Positions 24,679 through 32,654 of a DNA stretch of 53,056 nt are shown in pieces (the first letter of the stretch is position 1; each line of letters starts with the position of its first letter). The position numbers and the translations under genes are program-made. Source of the DNA: Gammaproteobacteria bacterium (lineage in GTDB: Bacteria > Pseudomonadota > Gammaproteobacteria > Chromatiales > Chromatiaceae); the NCBI GenBank assembly GCA_011389885.1, contig JAABTK010000022.1:1-53056 (forward strand). The letters are read 5' to 3'. Under the pieces are notes generated by a model that saw nothing but the letters and a program-made list of their open reading frames with translations, made no database searches and was not told the DNA's origin.

Positions 24679-25422
24679 TCAGGCTTGCGCGAAAAACGCC
24701 GCGGGGTCGCCGATCCATTCGCCGGTGGCGGTGCGCACTGCGAGTGAGATCCGATCGATTCGAAAGGTCCGGTAGGCCTGCTGGGCCTTGCAAAGGCCGT
24801 TGAGGTAGAGGTTTCCGCCGCTGCGGCTGACGCCTCTGAAGATCACCTCGCGGTCGGCGCTGTCGCCGTTGGCGTCGGTGTAGCTGATGGCAAACAACTC
24901 CCCGGGCCGGGGGGCATCGCCGGCCTTTGCCAGTGCGGGGCTGGGTCCGCGGCGGGTCCCGGACTCGCCGCAGACCAGCCCCAGGTCGCAAAACTCGGAC
25001 AGCACGGTGCGCAGTTCCGCCGCCTCGTCGGCGTCCAAGCGGTGATCGGCCAGCGCCTGGGTGACTGCAATGGCCAGTTCTCGGGTCGCGGGATCGCGCT
25101 TCAGCTCGGGGTGGGTGTGCAGGAATGCGAGCAGGGCCTCCGCCTCCTCGGGCGAGATGACGTCATCGGCCAGCATCAGCTCGCCCATCGCCTTGAGGCG
25201 ATCGACATGGGCTTCGGCGGTCTTTTGCCGCCGGCCGCTCGCGCGGGCGTAGGCCTGGGTCGCCACCCAAGGGTTGCCCAGCGCCGCCGCGGCCAACCCG
25301 GCGAAAACCCAGTGTCCGGGGGCGTCGGACGCCAGCAGCCAAAAGGCCGCGAGCAGCGCACCCAGGGCGCAGGCCCACCACAGGGTTTTCAGGAGGCCTT
25401 GCAGGGTGAATCTTTCGTTCAT
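24679..25422 (-). CDS. Membrane-anchored TerB-like/WYL-like protein
   Basis: This encodes a 247-residue protein. Residues ~10-55 contain two hydrophobic helices (LKTLWWACALGALLAAFWLL and GHWVFAGLAAAALG). Residues ~70-160 are a helical, acidic TerB-like region (MGELMLADDVISPEEAEALL, HRLDADEAAELRTVLSEF). Residues ~175-247 form a WYL-like beta segment (ISYTDANGDSADREVIFRGV, AYRTFRIDRISLAV), a fold thought to sense ligands or nucleic acids. The combination of a membrane anchor, TerB and WYL-like parts suggests a stress or phage-sensing role, but that is inference from domain types. It is a single-gene unit. Confidence 0.7.
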   Translation of the reverse strand: MNERFTLQGLLKTLWWACALGALLAAFWLLASDAPGHWVFAGLAAAALGNPWVATQAYARASGRRQKTAEAHVDRLKAMGELMLADDVISPEEAEALLAFLHTHPELKRDPATRELAIAVTQALADHRLDADEAAELRTVLSEFCDLGLVCGESGTRRGPSPALAKAGDAPRPGELFAISYTDANGDSADREVIFRGVSRSGGNLYLNGLCKAQQAYRTFRIDRISLAVRTATGEWIGDPAAFFAQA

Positions 25423-25450
25423 TGGCGGTCCGGGGGCGGCATTGAGCGGC

Positions 25451-25819
25451 TCAGGAATGAAGCTCGATCTTCGCTTGCTCGACCACCCGCGCCGCCAATG
25501 CCCTGAAGCCCCTATAGCCGCTTTGCACCGCTTGTACTGGGGCGCCGATGGCGTTGGCGAGGTGTTCGTTGCGAAAGTTATTCAGGTTCAGGGCTTCTAG
25601 GGCCGCGCCGGGAGCGGGACGGGAGTCAAAGGGCAGGTCGGCGGCTCGACGCTTTTCCGCCAAACGCCATGCCTCCTCCGCGGTGGCGCGCCGCAGTGGC
25701 GGCCCGATGCGGACCCAGGCCACGCCCTTGTAACGGGTGGGCGGGCTGCCGGAAGGGGCGACGCTCAACACCGCCAGCTCACCATCGGCGAGGCGGTGTT
25801 TCTGCACTGTCATGACCAA
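25451..25819 (-). pseudogene. AlbA_2/Schlafen-type ATP-binding protein fragment
   Basis: The frame of 122 residues shows the middle of an AlbA_2-domain protein: GELAVLSVAPSGSPPTRYKG, VAWVRIGPPLRRATAEEAWR and ALEALNLNNFRNEHLANAIG. Intact relatives are about 400-500 residues and begin well before this segment, so both ends are missing. Its first 41 bases overlap the 3' end of the squalene/phytoene synthase gene, consistent with a remnant attached by rearrangement. No function is expected. Confidence 0.6.
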
Positions 25820-26906
25820 CCATTTCCAGCACCCCTGCCGGGCGGCCGCGGCCGTCCCAGGTGTCGGGGCGGTCCGGGGCGGGCTGCATGGGGTCGAGGG
25901 GGAGCCCGCGGCTGTAGAGCTTGAATAGCAGGCGCAGGGTGTGATCCTGGGCCGCGAACAGGCGGTTGGCGACCACGGCGCCCTTGACCGCCCGGCGGGT
26001 GATTTTGACTTGGCCGCCGGCGGTGAAGGCGGGGTTGCGGTGGATCTTTTTCAGGGTGAGCAGGGCGAGGCCGATGGCCAGCAGGCAAAAGCGCCGAATC
26101 CCGATTTCGTGCGGCGGGATGCAGAGGGTGTAGTCGAGGGCGTTGCGCAGGTGGGCATGGGCGACGCCCAGCAGTTGGTCCATGGTGCGGGTGAACCCGG
26201 CGCGGTCCACGCTTGCGGGGTCCATGGCGGCGAGATCACAGCCGTTGGCGGCGAAGCGGTCGCGGGGCAGCCAGCAGGCGCCGCGGCGGCGGTCTTCCCA
26301 CACGTCTTTCAGGATGTTGGTCATTTGCAGGCCCTGGCCGAAGGAGACCGCAAGCTCGGCCATTGCGTGCCGATGGCGCGCGATGGCCGGCGAGTATTCA
26401 CAGAACAGCTCGGTGAGCATTTCGCCCACCACGCCGGCCACGAAGTAACAGTAGCGGTCCACTTCGGCCAGGTCCTGGAGGCCGGCCAGGCTGGCCTTGC
26501 GCTGAAAGGCGGGCATGCCCAGGCACATGATCTCGACGCAGCGGGAGATGGCGTCCTGCTGGGGCCGATTGAGCCCGCGGGTGATCTCCAGGGTGCGCGG
26601 GGTTTCCCGGACGAGTTCAATTTCCAGCGGCAAGGTGGCCTCGGACAGCAGCGGGGCCAGCTCCGCGGCGAAGGCTTCGGCGTCGCCCTCGCCTTTCGCC
26701 GCGGCCACGAAGCGGCGGTGAAAGGCGGCCTTTTGCGCCGGGTCGAGGGCTGGCTCGTCTTCGATGGTGTCGGCGATGCGGCACAGTAGGTAGGCATTGG
26801 AAATCGCCCCGTCGAGCGGCGCTGGCAATAGGGGAATGGTCAGCGCGAAGGTGCGGGAGACCCCCAGCAACATGCGGCTCTGGAATTCCGTTTGCGAGTC
26901 TTTCAT
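25779..26906 (-). CDS. Squalene/phytoene synthase family protein
   Basis: This encodes a 375-residue prenyl-diphosphate condensing enzyme from ATG 26906 (MKDSQTEFQSRMLLGVSRTF). Both aspartate-rich metal motifs are present: LLCRIADTIEDEPAL and MTNILKDVWEDRRRGACWLP; between them lie RYCYFVAGVVGEMLTELF and the family's YC-YV-A-G pattern. The length and the C-terminal hydrophobic stretch (GIRRFCLLAIGLALLTLKKI) resemble squalene synthases more than short phytoene synthases. It would join two farnesyl diphosphates for hopanoids or related lipids. Partner genes of that pathway are not nearby. The last residues (GVLEMVGHDSAETPP) may come from the adjoining AlbA_2 remnant. Confidence 0.85.
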   Translation of the reverse strand: MKDSQTEFQSRMLLGVSRTFALTIPLLPAPLDGAISNAYLLCRIADTIEDEPALDPAQKAAFHRRFVAAAKGEGDAEAFAAELAPLLSEATLPLEIELVRETPRTLEITRGLNRPQQDAISRCVEIMCLGMPAFQRKASLAGLQDLAEVDRYCYFVAGVVGEMLTELFCEYSPAIARHRHAMAELAVSFGQGLQMTNILKDVWEDRRRGACWLPRDRFAANGCDLAAMDPASVDRAGFTRTMDQLLGVAHAHLRNALDYTLCIPPHEIGIRRFCLLAIGLALLTLKKIHRNPAFTAGGQVKITRRAVKGAVVANRLFAAQDHTLRLLFKLYSRGLPLDPMQPAPDRPDTWDGRGRPAGVLEMVGHDSAETPPRRW

Positions 26907-26995
26907 AGGCCGGGGTTGGAAAATGGTTGAGAATCCCGAAGGTTGCGCCGAGCGCCACGGATGATCCCGGAGTTTAGGACAGCCCCGCGGGGGAG

Positions 26996-27898
26996 TCAAA
27001 CCACGGCCCGCCGAATCCCCTGAATAAAGGCCTCCACCACCGGGTGGTCGATGCGCGAGCGATTGCGGCAAATCCACAGGGTGCGCATGATGCGAAAACC
27101 GCGCACCTTGATGCGGTGCAGCACGCCCTCGCCCACCCGTTCGCGCACCGCGAAGCGCGGCATGAAGCTGACGTGCTTGCCGTGGCGGAGCATCTCCAGG
27201 ATGGCGTCGGAGGAGCCGATTTCCATGGCCACGTTGAGTTGGTTGATGCCGATGCTGTGCAGGGCCTCATCCAGGGCGTCGCGGATCGAGGATCGGCGTT
27301 CGCGCAGCACATAGGACAGCTCGCTGAGCCGCTCCACGGGGATGATTTCCTCCTGCGCAAAGGGGTGGGTGGGGCCGCAGAGCATCCATAATTCATCGTC
27401 CATCCAGCGCTGCACGAGGATTTCGGGGTGGTCCGGCGCGGCCTCCAGCAGGGCCAGGTCGGCCATGTCGGTGGCGAGGTCGGTTTGCACGTCGCGCCCA
27501 TAGCCGACGCGGCTCTCCACCCGGTACTGGGGGTGCTCGGCGTCGAAGCGCAGCAACAGATCCGGCAGCAGGTGTTCGCCGATGGCGAAGCTCACGGCCA
27601 GGCGCATGGTGGTTTCGCCGCTGGCGATTTGCTGCAATTCCTCTTGCAGCCGGCTGTGGCGGTCGAGGGTCTGCACCGCCAATAGATAGACCTTTTCCCC
27701 CGACGGCGTGAGGCGCAGCCGGCCGCTGACCCGCTGTAACAGCGGCGTGCCGTAGTAGCGTTCCAAGTTCCGCAGCCGTTTGGTCACCGCGGGTTGGCCC
27801 ACATGCAGCAAGCGGGCCGCCTCGGTGACGCCGCCGCGCTCCACCACCGCGCGCAGGGTGGCCCAGGCATTCAAATCGGGTAAACGAGAGTATTCCAT
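26996..27898 (-). CDS. LysR-family transcriptional regulator
   Basis: This encodes a 300-residue LysR protein. The N-terminal winged helix-turn-helix is clear (LNAWATLRAVVERGGVTEAA then RLLHVGQPAVTKRLRNLERY), followed by the effector-binding domain (ATDMADLALLEAAPDHPEIL, HGKHVSFMPRFAVRERVGEG). It is transcribed away from the SLC13-type permease gene 204 bp off, which is the usual target arrangement for LysR proteins. A perfect inverted repeat overlaps its own start codon, which suggests negative autoregulation. The inducer is unknown; sulfate or a dicarboxylate is possible from the permease type. Confidence 0.92.
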   Translation of the reverse strand: MEYSRLPDLNAWATLRAVVERGGVTEAARLLHVGQPAVTKRLRNLERYYGTPLLQRVSGRLRLTPSGEKVYLLAVQTLDRHSRLQEELQQIASGETTMRLAVSFAIGEHLLPDLLLRFDAEHPQYRVESRVGYGRDVQTDLATDMADLALLEAAPDHPEILVQRWMDDELWMLCGPTHPFAQEEIIPVERLSELSYVLRERRSSIRDALDEALHSIGINQLNVAMEIGSSDAILEMLRHGKHVSFMPRFAVRERVGEGVLHRIKVRGFRIMRTLWICRNRSRIDHPVVEAFIQGIRRAVV

Positions 27899-27907
27899 AT
27901 TGGAATA
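27891..27907. promoter_or_regulatory. Likely LysR operator (inverted repeat)
   Basis: TATTCCATATTGGAATA is a perfect inverted repeat with 7-bp arms around a 3-bp centre. It contains the T-N11-A arrangement typical of LysR boxes and covers the ATG of the regulator gene. An AT-rich stretch (GAAAAAATTATTCAATTGCC) follows towards the permease gene and could carry promoter elements. Confidence 0.6.
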
Positions 27908-28102
27908 TTACGAAAAAATTATTCAATTGCCTAGGGCGGGGGCATCCCCCACCATGCCGAGTTCTCCCACCCCGCGGAAGGCGGCGCCGACATTTTCGGA
28001 TGCGGTCCTTGCAGTCGCCCTTGCGCGGCCCCGGCCTTGCGCCCCGCCGCTGCCGGCGTCCATGCTCGATTGGAATAAACATCCTGAGAGGCTCTATCAC
28101 CC

Positions 28103-30103
28103 ATGTCTGCTGCCGAGAACGACAACGAAGCTCAAGCCAGAACCCCCGCAAGCCCCATGATCAAGAACCTGATCGCCGCCGCCGTGTTCGCGCTGGTCGC
28201 CCTGGGCGCCGCCTTTGCGGTGCCCACGCTGGAAATCGCCTGGGTCACCGCATTCCTCTTGTTCACGATCTACCTGTTCGCCTTCGAGGTGGTGAGCGTG
28301 GACGTGGCCGCCATCACCGTAATGGTGCTGCTGGGCCTGACCAGCCTGTTCGCGCCGGTGATGGGCCTGGAACAAGGGCTGGTGCCGAACACCCAGTTGT
28401 TCGACGGCTTCGCCAGTAATGCCGTAATTTCCATTATCGCGGTGATGATTATCGGCGCCGGGCTGGACAAGACCGGCCTGATGAGCAAGGTGGCCGGCTT
28501 CATTCTCAAGGCCGCCGGCAACACCGAGGCCCGCATCATCCCGGCCATCTCGGGCACCGTGGGCATCATTTCGTCCTTTATGCAGAACGTGGGCGCCGCG
28601 GCGCTGTTTCTGCCGGTGGTGAGCCGCATCTCGGCCCGCACCGGCCTGCCCATGTCGCGGCTGCTGATGCCCATGGGCTTTTGCGCCATCCTCGGCGGCA
28701 CCATGACCATGGTCGGTTCCAGCCCGCTGATCTTGCTCAACGACCTGATCCTGACCTCCAACAAGGCGCTGCCGGAGGATTACCAAATGGACACCTGGTC
28801 GCTGTTCTCGGTGACCCCGGTGGGCATTGCGCTGGTAATCACCGGCATTCTGTACTTCGTGATCGCCGGTCGCTTCGTGTTGCCCAAGGTGCAACAAAAG
28901 GGCGCCAAGGGCAGCAACGCCATGAGCTATTTCAAGAAGGTCTATGGCATGAACTACTCCATGCGCGAGGTGGTGGTGCCCGAGGGCAGCGCGATCATCG
29001 GCATGATGCTGGACGACATCGAAAAGGAGCACAAAATTCGGGTGATCGCCGCGTTGCGCGGGGCGGACGACCTGCGCATCGGCCCCGGGGGCCTGGCCCG
29101 CGACGTGGGCATTGAGGCCAATTCGGTGTTGGGCATCCTGTCCGACCAAGATCGCATCGACGAACTGGCCGAGCACTACAACCTCACCGTGCGCACCGAG
29201 CTGGAAACCTTTCAGGAGTCCCTCGCCTCCACCAAGGCGGGCATCGCCGAGGTGGTGATTCCGCCGGGCTCGGATCTCATCGGCAAGAGCGCCCGCGACG
29301 TGTGGATGCGCAAACGCTACGGCATCGCCATGGTGGCCCTGCACCGCGGCGGCGAGACCCTGCGCGAGGGCGAAGGCATCCGCGACCTGCCGCTGGCGGC
29401 CGGCGACACCCTGGTGGTGCATACCACCTGGGAGGCCTTGGTGCTGCTGGAGAAGGACTCCAACTTTGTGGTGGTGACCACCGAATACCCGCACGAAGAG
29501 CTGCGCCCGCAAAAGGTCGGCTGGGCCGGGCTGTTCTTCGCCATCGCGGTGGGGCTGATTCTGTTCTCCGACCTGCGACTGTCGGTGGCGCTGCTCACCG
29601 GGGCCATGGGCATGATTCTGGCGGGCGTGCTCACCATCGACGAGGCCTACCGCGCCGTCAGTTGGAAGACCGTATTCCTGTTGGCCTCGCTAATCCCGCT
29701 GGGGCTGGCGGTGGAGACCACCGGCACCGCGGCCTTCATTGCCGAAACCACGCTTAAGGCCATGGGCGATGTCAGCCCCTTCGTGCTGCAAGGCGTGATC
29801 GCCATCCTGGCCACCTTCTTCACCCTGGTGATGTCCAACGTCGGGGCCACGGTGCTGCTGGTGCCGCTGGCGGTGAATATCGCGGTGGAGGCGCAAAAGG
29901 CTGGCATTGACGCCGACCCTGCGGTGTTCGCCCTCACCGTGGCCATCGCCACCTCCAACTCCTTCCTGATCCCCACCCATCAGGTGAACGCCCTGATCAT
30001 GGGACCCGGCGGCTACCGCGTGCCCGACTACATGCGCGCCGGCGGCATTATGACCATTTTGTTCCTGGTGGTGATGATGGTTATGATGAACCTGGTGTTC
30101 TAA
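28103..30103 (+). CDS. SLC13/DASS-family permease with two TrkA-C domains
   Basis: This encodes a 666-residue inner-membrane transporter. Roughly ten helices are split into two halves by a cytoplasmic region (~285-465) with two RCK/TrkA-C domains: REVVVPEGSAIIGMMLDDIE and AEVVIPPGSDLIGKSARDVW. Membrane signatures include GGTMTMVGSSPLILLNDLIL and the C-terminal SNSFLIPTHQVNALIMGPGG with the family's S-N-S pattern. This architecture is shared by bacterial sulfate/sulfite or dicarboxylate permeases; which anion is carried cannot be decided here. The divergent LysR gene probably controls it. Confidence 0.88.
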   Translation: MSAAENDNEAQARTPASPMIKNLIAAAVFALVALGAAFAVPTLEIAWVTAFLLFTIYLFAFEVVSVDVAAITVMVLLGLTSLFAPVMGLEQGLVPNTQLFDGFASNAVISIIAVMIIGAGLDKTGLMSKVAGFILKAAGNTEARIIPAISGTVGIISSFMQNVGAAALFLPVVSRISARTGLPMSRLLMPMGFCAILGGTMTMVGSSPLILLNDLILTSNKALPEDYQMDTWSLFSVTPVGIALVITGILYFVIAGRFVLPKVQQKGAKGSNAMSYFKKVYGMNYSMREVVVPEGSAIIGMMLDDIEKEHKIRVIAALRGADDLRIGPGGLARDVGIEANSVLGILSDQDRIDELAEHYNLTVRTELETFQESLASTKAGIAEVVIPPGSDLIGKSARDVWMRKRYGIAMVALHRGGETLREGEGIRDLPLAAGDTLVVHTTWEALVLLEKDSNFVVVTTEYPHEELRPQKVGWAGLFFAIAVGLILFSDLRLSVALLTGAMGMILAGVLTIDEAYRAVSWKTVFLLASLIPLGLAVETTGTAAFIAETTLKAMGDVSPFVLQGVIAILATFFTLVMSNVGATVLLVPLAVNIAVEAQKAGIDADPAVFALTVAIATSNSFLIPTHQVNALIMGPGGYRVPDYMRAGGIMTILFLVVMMVMMNLVF

Positions 30104-30115
30104 GGGACCCCAAGC

Positions 30116-30558
30116 CTAGTGCGCCTGCGCACCAATAACGGAAACAACGCCTTTTGGAACGCAGAGGGCGCAGAGGACCGCAGGGCGCACGGAGGAGGTC
30201 TGGCTTGCTTTTGTTGTCACGCTCCGGCGCGGGAATGCCGGTGCGGCGCCCCGGCGCCCTCTGCCCGCCCGGGGTACAGCCCTCGGGCTGTGCGGGTTTT
30301 CGGTTTGGCGCCCAGGCCAAGGCGTGTACGTTCCGCGCCCGCAGTCATGCAGGGGGCAGACAAGCGAAGCGCATTCGCCGCTGAGGCGCTGAAGCTGCGG
30401 ATGTCGGGGGCGGCGCTGATCCGAACTACGCCCTTGGGTTCGGCTATTGTTGTGTTTTCGCTGCCCTGAAATGCGTGCCTTTAGCTTTCAATCGAAACGC
30501 CCCTCTGCGTTCCGCGGGCGCCGGGGTTTTTTCCGATACCTAGGCGCGGCTGTACTAG
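30116..30558. mobile_element. Complete CTAG-ended non-coding element (443 bp)
   Basis: The left end at 30116 is CTAGTGCGCCTGCGCACC then AATAACGGAAACAACG; the right end at 30520-30558 reads inversely (TTTTTTCCGATACCTAGGCG then CGGCTGTACTAG). The ends are imperfect inverted repeats of about 35 bp that finish in CTAG. Inside are GAACGCAGAGGGCGCAGAG repeats at both flanks, GGGTACAGCCCTCGGGCTGT and GCTTTCAATCGAAACGCC. There is no open reading frame of its own, so if mobile it would depend on a transposase elsewhere. The remaining spacer to 30681 shows nothing else. Confidence 0.65.
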
Positions 30559-30681
30559 TGAACAGAGCCCCTTGCCGCATCGCGGGAAATGGCTCTTTTA
30601 TGATCGAGAAAACGCGCCCGAACGGTCTTTCCTTTCCCGAAAACGGACGCACATCAAAAACGATAGCGAGCGGAGGAAAAA

Positions 30682-31185
30682 ATGCGAATCCTGATTTTTC
30701 TGAGCCTTTCGCTGCTGAGCGCCGGCCTCGTTGCGGAGGAAATCGGCAGCGTGAACACTAAATTCAAATGGCTCGGCCCCAACGACAAGGTGGTGGTGGA
30801 GGTGTTCGACGACCCCGGCATCCGCGGCGTGGCCTGCTACCTCAGCCGCGCCCAAACCGGCGGCATCACCGGCGCCATGGGCGTGGCCGAAGACACCTCC
30901 GACGCCACCATTTCCTGCCGTCAAGTCGGGCCGGTGAGCCTGCCGCCGGCGGTGCGTAAGGCCGAGAACACCGGCACCGGCGAAGAGGTGTTCAAACACC
31001 GAACCTCGCTAATCTTCAAGACCTTGCAGGTGGTGCGCTTCTACGACCCGGCGCGGCATGTGCTGGTCTATTTGAGCTATAGCGATCGGGTGATCGAAGG
31101 CTCGCCCAAGAACAGCCTGTCAGTGGTGCCGATTCGCCCCTGGAACGGCCCGGCCGACGGCGAGCGCAACCCCGAAGGCGAGTGA
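30682..31185 (+). CDS. creA: CreA family protein
   Basis: This encodes a 167-residue periplasmic protein. A short signal peptide ([20 protein letters not shown]) is followed by the well-conserved CreA body: [58 protein letters not shown] and [20 protein letters not shown]. Two cysteines could form a disulfide in the periplasm. An AGGAAAAA sequence precedes the ATG. The family is found across proteobacteria and its role is not established. It stands alone between two repeat elements. Confidence 0.93.
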   Translation: MRILIFLSLSLLSAGLVAEEIGSVNTKFKWLGPNDKVVVEVFDDPGIRGVACYLSRAQTGGITGAMGVAEDTSDATISCRQVGPVSLPPAVRKAENTGTGEEVFKHRTSLIFKTLQVVRFYDPARHVLVYLSYSDRVIEGSPKNSLSVVPIRPWNGPADGERNPEGE

Positions 31186-31209
31186 GCCAAAGGCGGGGCG
31201 GCGGCGGCG

Positions 31210-31445
31210 CTAGTACGCCTGCGCACAAATAGCCGTTTAGGAACGCAGAGGGCGCAGAGGAACGCAGAGCGCGCGAAGGGGGTTTTGCTTGATCGCGTCC
31301 CCGGGCGCGGATGCCTGTCCGGCGCCCCAGCGCCGTCTGGCCGCCCGGGGTACAGCCCTCGGGCTGGGCGGGTTTCCGCTGCGCTGGAATGCGCGTGTTT
31401 AGCTTTCAATCGAAACGCCTCTTTGCGCGCTCTGCGCTCCAAAAG
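31210..31445. mobile_element. CTAG-ended element, right end missing
   Basis: The left end is CTAGTACGCCTGCGCACA then AATAGCCGTTTAGGAACGC, followed by GAACGCAGAGGGCGCAGAG, GGGTACAGCCCTCGGGCTG and GCTTTCAATCGAAACGCC in the same order as in the element at 30116. The inverse right end is not found before the GNAT remnant at 31463, so the copy is truncated or diverged. Confidence 0.55.
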
Positions 31446-31462
31446 CAACTGGAAGCGGTGAT

Positions 31463-31690
31463 TCAGCCCGCCCCGCGTCGCATCAGTCGATGGGGGATGC
31501 CCGCGTCCATGAATTCGGGCCCCTGGGCCACGAAGCCCTGCCGCTGATAGAACCCCAGCGCCGAGACCCGGGCGTGCAGGAAGGGCCTGGCCCAATGGGT
31601 CGCCTCGATATGACCCAGCGCCGCGGTCAGCAGCGCCGCCCCCACACCCTGCCCGCGCCAGAACCGGGAGAACTCATCAAACGACCCAGA
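31463..31690 (-). pseudogene. GNAT acetyltransferase, C-terminal fragment
   Basis: The frame reads FDEFSRFWRGQGVGAALLTA, then PFLHARVSALGFYQRQGFVA and GPEFMDAGIPHRLMRRGAG. The R-G-Q-G-V-G segment is the acetyl-CoA-binding loop and the F-x-D-A-G-I-P-H ending is typical of this GNAT branch. There is no start codon: a TAA lies just upstream, at the edge of the AT-rich insert. The matching N-terminal end of the gene is at 32559-32654, on the other side of the insert. Confidence 0.75.
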
Positions 31691-31693
31691 CCA

Positions 31694-32491
31694 TTAGAAT
31701 CCATAATTTTTCAATGATCTTGCATTCCGCATCATCCGCTTAAAGTTATTCAAAAACGGAAGAATCAATTTACCCCCTCGATCTTCGATAACAAAAGCCC
31801 CTTGGGAATATGAGTCACCCTCCGGATCCAACGCAAAAAGCTCCAAAAAAAGAAAACGATCATCTACAATCACATATGTATAAAATGTCTCCATCTCTCC
31901 AACCAACACATCGACTTCTAGATCCTGATTTGTAGGCGAATACCTCCTTTCAATCTCAAAGACCCGGTCAAAATGATTGTTGGACATATCGTCAAACGAA
32001 TCCCTACAAACACTACCCAAATCGCCGTCCACTTGATTGATCCTGATATATGTAAAGCGCAAATTCCCGCATGCCGCCACTCGCCGCTCTATTTCTTCCA
32101 AGTACAGTAATCTTTTTGCATGCCGATCCGTCTTATGATCATCTCCTTCTTTATACAGCGACGCCAATACTAGAATGTGTTTTTTTGCGCCAGAAACCAA
32201 CCTTGAAACTTCATCATAAGTAACACCAGAAAATCTGATATTCTCATTCTCCCTATAAAGTTCGTATATGAATTTCGCACTCACCTCCATTGTATCAGCC
32301 AACTCCTGAATACGGCTATGACTATCCTTAAAGTATGAAACAGCAAGAACAGAAACCACTATCACTGAAAACACCAAAGCTGAAAGAGAAATCCCTATCG
32401 CCTCCCCCAACAACGCCGACACTACAGACGACACAATAGCACCACTACCGAATAGCAATACTTTATCCAAATTGCTTGAGAATTTTCTCAT
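31694..32491 (-). CDS. AT-rich two-helix membrane protein with cytoplasmic domain
   Basis: I do not recognise this protein. It is 265 residues from ATG 32491 (MRKFSSNLDKVLLFGSGAIV), with an AGGG sequence just upstream; a longer frame to 32530 adds 13 residues. Two adjacent membrane helices (LLFGSGAIVSSVVSALLGEA and ISLSALVFSVIVVSVLAVSY) are followed by a soluble domain: DEVSRLVSGAKKHILVLASL, RRVAACGNLRFTYIRINQVD, EVDVLVGEMETFYTYVIVDD and SYSQGAFVIEDRGGKLILPF. The strand-helix rhythm recalls phospholipase D-like folds, but no H-K-D motif is visible. Its base composition is far lower in GC than all neighbours and it interrupts a GNAT gene, so it was acquired. A defence effector is one possibility. 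Confidence 0.75.
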   Translation of the reverse strand: MRKFSSNLDKVLLFGSGAIVSSVVSALLGEAIGISLSALVFSVIVVSVLAVSYFKDSHSRIQELADTMEVSAKFIYELYRENENIRFSGVTYDEVSRLVSGAKKHILVLASLYKEGDDHKTDRHAKRLLYLEEIERRVAACGNLRFTYIRINQVDGDLGSVCRDSFDDMSNNHFDRVFEIERRYSPTNQDLEVDVLVGEMETFYTYVIVDDRFLFLELFALDPEGDSYSQGAFVIEDRGGKLILPFLNNFKRMMRNARSLKNYGF

Positions 32492-32558
32492 ACGCACCCT
32501 AACTCGCGCCTGACCGGAAACACGAAACATTTCGAAAGATCAGTATGTTGCATGCGAT

Positions 32559-32654
32559 CTAGCCAGCAAGTTTCCGAAATTCGTTGTATCGCACTTGCGC
32601 CAAGGCCTCTCGATCCTCGGGCCAGCTCGCCGGGCGAATACGGTGATCAGACAT
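32559..32654 (-). pseudogene. GNAT acetyltransferase, N-terminal fragment
   Basis: From ATG 32654 (overlapping the end of roxA by 8 bp) the frame reads MSDHRIRPASWPEDREALAQ then VRYNEF and stops. This is the standard opening of the same GNAT branch whose C-terminal part lies at 31463-31690. About 40 central residues are missing and the AT-rich gene stands between the two pieces. Confidence 0.7.

Noticed and set aside
28097-29512. 471-residue open frame antisense to the SLC13 permease gene
   Set aside because: His/Gly/Gln-rich low-complexity translation, typical of the reverse strand of a GC-rich gene; the permease on the other strand is clearly real.
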